Part shown: piece by piece, positions 22,473 through 26,204 of the stretch
How the letters are laid out: every line of letters starts with the position of its first letter
Position numbering within the stretch: position 1 is the stretch's first letter
Origin: a virus
Reading direction: 5' to 3' (one strand)
IMG/VR virus record: IMGVR_UViG_3300032083_002581
Span: 1-26,204 of that record
DNA length: 26,204 nt
Notes under the pieces: generated by a model
What the model saw: only the letters and a program-made list of their open reading frames with translations
Told to the model about the DNA's origin: nothing
Databases searched by the model: none
Translations under genes and position numbers: made by a program

Positions 22473-24206
22473 TTATACTTCGTCTAAGTCTCCAATAAAT
22501 ACTTTACCATAGAAATCAGGACGAACCATTTTCTTAGCGTAACGAGTCATAATACCTTTTCTAGGTGTGAATGACGTTGGATCGTACACTAATGGAGTCA
22601 TGATTAATGGAATATATGGTGCAAATACAGCTCCAGTTTCAAGGAATTGAGATCCTTTATAACCCATTAAGATAACGTTTTCAGTCATGTAAGGGTTTTT
22701 GTAAACTGTGTAACGGTTATTAATTGCACCAATCTTTTGAACACCCATGTTGTACTTGTTACTGTCTCCAGCAGAGTCAGCAGCAAATCCTGGAATTGAT
22801 TCTAAGATTGTAGAAACTTTTGGAGATACTACCATAAAGTTAGCACCACCTCTTAAAGTTTTCTGGTGAATTAAGTTAGATACTTTCTGTAATTTGATAC
22901 CTAAAGTTTGGAACCAAGACATTTTAGTGTAGTATACACCGTCTGTATTGGCTGCAACTGTAAAGTTAGAAGTAGTAGTTCCTGCTGCTGTGTTATTAGA
23001 AGCGAGTTTTACATCATTACCTACTTTAGCACTCCAACCTTCAACTGTATCAGCGTTTTTAATTAGCATATCTAAGATTTCAAGATCAATTTCCATTGAA
23101 ATGTACTCACTTAAGATAGAAGTTAATTCTGCTTCAGCGTCAATTGAGTGGTAAGCATTCAAGTCTTGAGCGAACTCAGGAGTCCATTGTGCTTTCAATT
23201 TACGTGTTTTAGCAGAAACTGTATCACTAATTAATTTAACATTGATTTCAGGAATATCTTGAGAAGATACTGCTCCTGATTCTGCAGCTGGGAAACTATC
23301 TTCAAAGTCACCTCTATCATTTAAGTTATCTGGGCCTTGAGTAAATGTTAATACTGTACCTGTTAAATCAGCACCTGCTGCTGCAGATATTACAAATTCA
23401 ATGTTATTACCATTGATTCTTGTAAATTGTGGGAATACTCCTTTAATAAGTGCACCTTTCGATACTGTAAATGATCTAATTCCTTCTACATCGTGGTTTG
23501 AAGCTGATACTAGTGGTAAAGACAATATTCTAATATTATCTGTAACAGAAGTGTTATCTAAAGCTACACCAAATTCTCCTGCTTTAGAAGCTGAGAATTC
23601 AACATCCATATTTAGGATATCTAGAGCATTTAATGATACAGCTCCTGGCGCTCCCGCAGTTACACCCATTGATGATGTAGTTTCATCTCCAACTGTGTAA
23701 GTTACTTGGCTTTCTGTTACTGAGTAAGAAAATTGTCCAGTACCATAAAGACCTTTTTCAAATCCACCATCTGTTCTTTTGATAAGTGTTGAAGTAGATC
23801 CTGCAGCACCATAAAGTGATTCGTCAGCCGCTTGGAAAGCTCTACCTGTACCATACTGGAAATCTAAATAAAAGATTAATCCTGCAGGTAAGTTCATTGG
23901 TTGAACCGATACTAAATCTTTAGCAACGATTTCACCAAATACTCTTCGCACTAATGGAAGAGCAACACCAGCCCATGCTTCTGAATTACCAGTAGTAATT
24001 GATGCGTCAGTTCCTATAGAAGAAGCCTCATTTACCAATTGTTTTGCTTGGTTTTCAAGAAGAATAGACATATTGTTTTTTTCTGTTGAAGATTCAATTC
24101 CCTCTAAAAGACCTGATCTTTCCCACTTGCTAGCTAATTTAGCTGACTGCTCAGAAAGAACTTGGTAAGGGCTTGCACCTTCTAATAAATGATTTACTGT
24201 GTCCAT
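22473..24206 (-). CDS. gp23: Major capsid protein (gp23-like)
   Basis: A 577-residue T4 gp23-family capsid protein (T4: 521). The N-terminus LLEGIESSTEKNNMSILLEN matches the T4 cleaved propeptide in pattern. The junction LVNE/ASSIGTDAS at E60-A61 aligns with the T4 prohead-protease site after E65. The VQPMN element and the GRAFQAADE region follow, and the C-terminus is MTRYAKKMVRPDFYGKVFIG. The central region (about residues 150-330) is enlarged with Ser/Thr/Ala-rich insert sequence, probably the surface domain. The protein forms hexamers of the head shell. It is preceded by the scaffold candidate (27 nt) and followed by a strong terminator. The gp21-like protease expected to cut it is outside the window. 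Confidence 0.96.
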   Translation of the reverse strand: MDTVNHLLEGASPYQVLSEQSAKLASKWERSGLLEGIESSTEKNNMSILLENQAKQLVNEASSIGTDASITTGNSEAWAGVALPLVRRVFGEIVAKDLVSVQPMNLPAGLIFYLDFQYGTGRAFQAADESLYGAAGSTSTLIKRTDGGFEKGLYGTGQFSYSVTESQVTYTVGDETTSSMGVTAGAPGAVSLNALDILNMDVEFSASKAGEFGVALDNTSVTDNIRILSLPLVSASNHDVEGIRSFTVSKGALIKGVFPQFTRINGNNIEFVISAAAGADLTGTVLTFTQGPDNLNDRGDFEDSFPAAESGAVSSQDIPEINVKLISDTVSAKTRKLKAQWTPEFAQDLNAYHSIDAEAELTSILSEYISMEIDLEILDMLIKNADTVEGWSAKVGNDVKLASNNTAAGTTTSNFTVAANTDGVYYTKMSWFQTLGIKLQKVSNLIHQKTLRGGANFMVVSPKVSTILESIPGFAADSAGDSNKYNMGVQKIGAINNRYTVYKNPYMTENVILMGYKGSQFLETGAVFAPYIPLIMTPLVYDPTSFTPRKGIMTRYAKKMVRPDFYGKVFIGDLDEV

Positions 24207-24233
24207 TTTGTAAATTCTTTAAAAAGTTAATAA

Positions 24234-25397
24234 TTATTCGTTAATTTTAATATTTGCTAATTTTTGGAAACGATTTACCATATTAGATGATTCTGAAATT
24301 ACTTCTTTTTTAGGAGCGGTACTAATACCAGCTGCTTTAGAAGCCATTCCAAAGTTTTCTTTTAAAGTTTTCGTTTTTGTTTTTACAGATGCTTTCTTTG
24401 ATTTAGCAACATTGAAAGTATCCTTAATAGTTTCATATATTAACTTAGCTTCTTTAACGCTATCAGCTTTATCTAATGTCTCAACAACACGTAGTTTTTG
24501 AGCTTCATCTAAAGTGTTTGCTTTAAAAATTCTGTTAACATAGAGTAGTTTAGAGTTAAGAAGATTAACTTCGTTAAGCTCGACTTTGATAGCAGTATAT
24601 GCAGCTTGGGCTTCATGTAATTTAGCACGTAAAGGTTTGCAACCTCCTCCAACGGATTCTTTTACTTCCTTTTTATCGTCTTTATCATGCACGCCTTCAT
24701 CTACATCATCTTCATCATGCATACCTTCAGTCACACCTTCTTCATAGCAGTGTGATTCAGGCATTGGTTTACCATCTTCATCGTAGCAATGTCCTTCTTC
24801 TAAACTGTTGATTTCATTTAAGAGAGCATCTAGATCAAATTCCTCATTTTCGTTTAGACCTTGATTAACGTCAGTAGCATCTGCTTTGACTTTTTGTACT
24901 TGGTCTGCGCGGTAATTAGGATAACCTACAGCTTCTTCAATTTCATCTTCTTCGTCTAAGACTTCTTCGTCTTCGTCTAATTCTAGTTCATTTAATAGTT
25001 CTTCCAAATCTATTTCTTCGTCCATGTCGTCTTCGTCATGCATGCCTTCGTCCATATCGTCTTCATCATGCATACCTTCGTCCATGTCGTCTTCGTCATG
25101 CATGCCTTCATCCATATCGTCTTCGTCATACATTCCTCCGTGCATCATTCCATGACCTTCATCCATATCATCCTCATCATGCATACCTTCATCCATATCA
25201 TCTTCGTCATGCATACCTTCGTCCATGTCGTCTTCATCGTACATGTCCTCGTCTAATTCCTCAGATAATTTAGCAGATAGCATTGATTGGAGTTTTGGAG
25301 TGAAAGCTTCTTCCAATGCAGCTTTAGCATTTGCAAGTGCTACTTCACGAACCGCTTTAGCGTCAGCGATAGCCTCTTTTAAAATGTCCTTTGCCAT
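24234..25397 (-). CDS. Prohead core scaffold candidate with acidic His/Met repeats
   Basis: A 387-residue, extremely acidic protein in the gp22 (scaffold) position just before the capsid gene. The N-terminus is a helix (AKDILKEAIADAKAVREVAL, then LEEAFTPKLQSMLSAKLSEE). Residues about 51-127 contain seven MHDEDDMDEG-type decapeptides split 3+4 by HGMMHGG. Another acidic region follows (EEIDLEELLNELELDEDEEV), with a degenerate repeat copy near residue 227. The C-terminal ~140 residues are helical and basic (SKKASVKTKTKTLKENFG). LxE sites suitable for a T4-type prohead protease are frequent. Core proteins are expelled or degraded after shell assembly. The scaffold call rests on position, acidity and helical ends; the repeat region is unusual. 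Confidence 0.72.
   Translation of the reverse strand: MAKDILKEAIADAKAVREVALANAKAALEEAFTPKLQSMLSAKLSEELDEDMYDEDDMDEGMHDEDDMDEGMHDEDDMDEGHGMMHGGMYDEDDMDEGMHDEDDMDEGMHDEDDMDEGMHDEDDMDEEIDLEELLNELELDEDEEVLDEEDEIEEAVGYPNYRADQVQKVKADATDVNQGLNENEEFDLDALLNEINSLEEGHCYDEDGKPMPESHCYEEGVTEGMHDEDDVDEGVHDKDDKKEVKESVGGGCKPLRAKLHEAQAAYTAIKVELNEVNLLNSKLLYVNRIFKANTLDEAQKLRVVETLDKADSVKEAKLIYETIKDTFNVAKSKKASVKTKTKTLKENFGMASKAAGISTAPKKEVISESSNMVNRFQKLANIKINE
25016..25247 (-). repeat. 30-bp tandem repeats coding MHDEDDMDEG
   Basis: Seven near-identical 30-bp units are arranged as four and three copies around a 21-bp spacer coding HGMMHGG. Third positions vary between copies (for example TCG/TCA, GTC/ATC), so the peptide is better conserved than the DNA. 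This argues for selection on the protein rather than very recent duplication alone. Confidence 0.85.
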
Positions 25398-25528
25398 TTG
25401 TTTAATGTTTTTTTCTCTTTCGAGTCTCGTTAATAAAATTGTACGGGAAATAAGGTTATTAAGAACCTTAATAAAGGGTTATTATAAGTCAGGGACGGCT
25501 TATTGGAAAGTCCGTATGTTTGTCTAAC
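25398..25528 (-). promoter_or_regulatory. Long 5' leader of the scaffold-capsid operon
   Basis: About 130 nt without an ATG-initiated frame separate the promoter-like box from the scaffold ATG. It contains a 7-bp hairpin (TAAGGTT 25451-25457 with AACCTTA 25464-25470, 6-nt loop) and a weaker GGAC/GTCC pairing (25493-25496 with 25510-25513). I see no known riboswitch; a stabilising or translational-control leader is possible. Confidence 0.4.
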
Positions 25529-25537
25529 ATACATATA
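25529..25537 (-). promoter_or_regulatory. Putative scaffold-capsid promoter box TATATGTAT
   Basis: The minus strand reads TTATATGTATGTTAGAC just after the upstream terminator. It shares TATATGTAT with the 19-mer boxes and the phoH box. Being between a terminator and an operon with no other candidate makes a promoter here likely. Confidence 0.45.
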
Positions 25538-25557
25538 ATAAAAAAATAAAGACCAAA

Positions 25558-25577
25558 AAAGGCGCCGAAGCGCCTTT
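25558..25577 (-). terminator. Rho-independent terminator after the small membrane protein
   Basis: An 8-bp stem (AAAGGCGC 25558-25565 with GCGCCTTT 25570-25577), a TTCG tetraloop on the minus strand, and six Ts in the tail. UUCG is a very stable loop. It lies 23 nt after the stop of the 75-residue gene. Confidence 0.9.
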
Positions 25578-25599
25578 AATGATGTATTTAATTAAAAAA

Positions 25600-25827
25600 T
25601 TACTTCTTATCTACAAAGAAGGAACCAATAATAACTAGTACTACTAGTCCAACGAAACCACCGTTACCTAATGCATCTACTAATGCTGTTAGGTTAGCGA
25701 TTACGTCCATTCCAAATACTGTTCCGCCTGTTAATACAGACCAAAGGATTGTTACAGGGATAAATGCTAAAAATAATTTAGCTAAACCACCTAAAAATCC
25801 TGTTACTAATGAAAATGCTTTTTCCAT
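25600..25827 (-). CDS. 75-residue two-helix membrane protein
   Basis: A very hydrophobic small protein. Residues about 7-33 (LVTGFLGGLAKLFLAFIPVT) and 56-72 (GGFVGLVVLVIIGSFF) are membrane segments joined by a loop (MDVIANLTALVDALGNG); the C-terminus is basic (VDKK). It starts 23 nt after the outer-membrane protein gene and is ended by a strong terminator, so the two are probably co-transcribed. Size, two helices and charged tail resemble a holin or a small lysis/superinfection-exclusion protein, but no endolysin gene is adjacent and the family is not recognised. A virion membrane-associated component is also possible. Confidence 0.65.
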   Translation of the reverse strand: MEKAFSLVTGFLGGLAKLFLAFIPVTILWSVLTGGTVFGMDVIANLTALVDALGNGGFVGLVVLVIIGSFFVDKK

Positions 25828-25850
25828 GATTTTTGTTTTTAATTAATAGT

Positions 25851-26204
25851 TTAAAATTTATAAGACAAACCTAGGTTGAAAGAACCTTCTCTCTCACCGT
25901 TTTCATCTTCTTTTAAACCCACGCTGTAGTTAGGTTCAACATGAAGTCCTTTCCAAACGTCATAAGAGTAACCTACGCCAACATTTAAGTTGTCGAAAGT
26001 CTCCTCAGTTGGAGCTTGAACAGAAACAAACAGGTTTTCATTCCATAAGTAACGTCCCCATACATCGTATGAATCATCACCTTCGGCATTTTCGCCTGCT
26101 CTTACCAAACCAACAACAAACTTATCGTTTACTAAGTAACCGATACCTAAATTGTCAGTAAAATTAGTTGTACCCCATTCTTCGTTTAAGTCGCTGTCAG
26201 GAGT
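25851..26204 (-). CDS. Outer-membrane beta-barrel protein, partial (5' end beyond window)
   Basis: The frame is open from the stop at 25851-25853 to the right window edge, giving 117 visible residues; the N-terminus and any signal peptide are outside. An internal TTG at 26106-26108 is not a credible start. The sequence alternates hydrophobic and polar residues in strands separated by short acidic loops: NLGIGYLVNDKFVVGLVRAG, SYDVWGRYLWNENLFVSVQA, LNVGVGYSYDVWKGLHVEP and GSFNLGLSYKF. It ends in phenylalanine, the usual C-terminal signal for outer-membrane barrel insertion. Lambda-type Lom is a known phage outer-membrane protein; in this case a role in receptor masking or the lysis stage is only a guess. 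The host would be Gram-negative. Confidence 0.72.
   Translation of the reverse strand, partial: TPDSDLNEEWGTTNFTDNLGIGYLVNDKFVVGLVRAGENAEGDDSYDVWGRYLWNENLFVSVQAPTEETFDNLNVGVGYSYDVWKGLHVEPNYSVGLKEDENGEREGSFNLGLSYKF

Noticed and set aside
25016-25247. Regular 30-bp repeats resembling a CRISPR array
   Set aside because: There are no unique spacers; the repeats are in frame in a long gene and code an acidic decapeptide.
25038-25527. Plus-strand open frames opposite the scaffold repeats and leader
   Set aside because: They are complement shadows of the acidic repeats (H/V/I/F- or S-rich runs) with no independent start context.
26106-26108. TTG start giving an 85-residue outer-membrane protein
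   Set aside because: The frame remains open to the window edge with continuous beta-strand pattern, so the gene is truncated by the window.
1-26204. tRNA genes, integrase, IS elements or defence systems
   Set aside because: No cloverleaf, recombinase or transposase motifs, or defence-type enzymes were seen in genes or gaps.

Overview
The window looks like part of the virion module of a tailed, contractile (T4-related, myovirus-type) bacteriophage. Every supported gene lies on the minus strand, so transcription runs from base 26204 towards base 1. The DNA is AT-rich and genes are tightly packed (gaps of a few bases, several TAATG overlaps). Recognisable T4-type markers are a gp23-like major capsid protein, gp13-, gp14- and gp15-like neck and tail-completion proteins, a gp18-like sheath, a gp19-like tail tube, a gp26-like hub/chaperone, a tape measure and an M23-peptidase baseplate protein. 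I see no Shine-Dalgarno AGGAG before the genes inspected; starts are preceded by A/T-rich DNA. With AT-rich promoter-like boxes resembling the Bacteroidota -7 element (TAnnTTTG), this suggests a marine Bacteroidota (Flavobacteriia) host. That is inference; an uncultured marine T4-like phage is the safer statement.

Layout in transcription order: (1) 26204-25600: 3' part of an outer-membrane beta-barrel protein, then a 75-aa two-helix membrane protein ended by a strong terminator. (2) 25599-22429: promoter and about 130-nt leader, acidic-repeat scaffold candidate, major capsid protein, terminator. (3) 22398-18049: PhoH-like ATPase, a beta-rich virion protein, then gp13-like neck, a small protein, gp14-like neck and gp15-like tail completion protein. 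(4) 18047-13520: an adhesin/fibre block with three proteins carrying ITASGNIS(A/S)SG repeats, interleaved with small proteins, including a 57-aa gene at 13777-13950. (5) 13484-8340: coiled-coil protein, sheath, tube (with terminator), gp26-like chaperone and its overlapping frameshift extension (with terminator). (6) 8339-1: tape measure, small protein, tube-cap/baseplate candidate, LysM/gp53-like wedge protein, large baseplate protein with M23 peptidase, and a truncated conserved protein.

Together these genes build the head shell, the neck, a contractile tail whose length is set by the 655-aa tape measure, and a baseplate with its own cell-wall hydrolase. Portal, prohead protease, terminase and most baseplate wedge genes are not in the window and presumably lie beyond its ends. 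Two recurrent promoter-like boxes, TATATTTATAAT and TACATATATGTATATCCGA (minus-strand sense), stand before most transcription units. I find no tRNA, integrase, IS element, CRISPR array or defence system. The most notable signals are the +1/-2 recoding site at a T7 run, the conserved promoter-like boxes, the cross-gene fibre repeats, and the phage-borne outer-membrane protein. No stretch over about 300 bases lacks a gene; the longest gene-free segment is 25398-25599.
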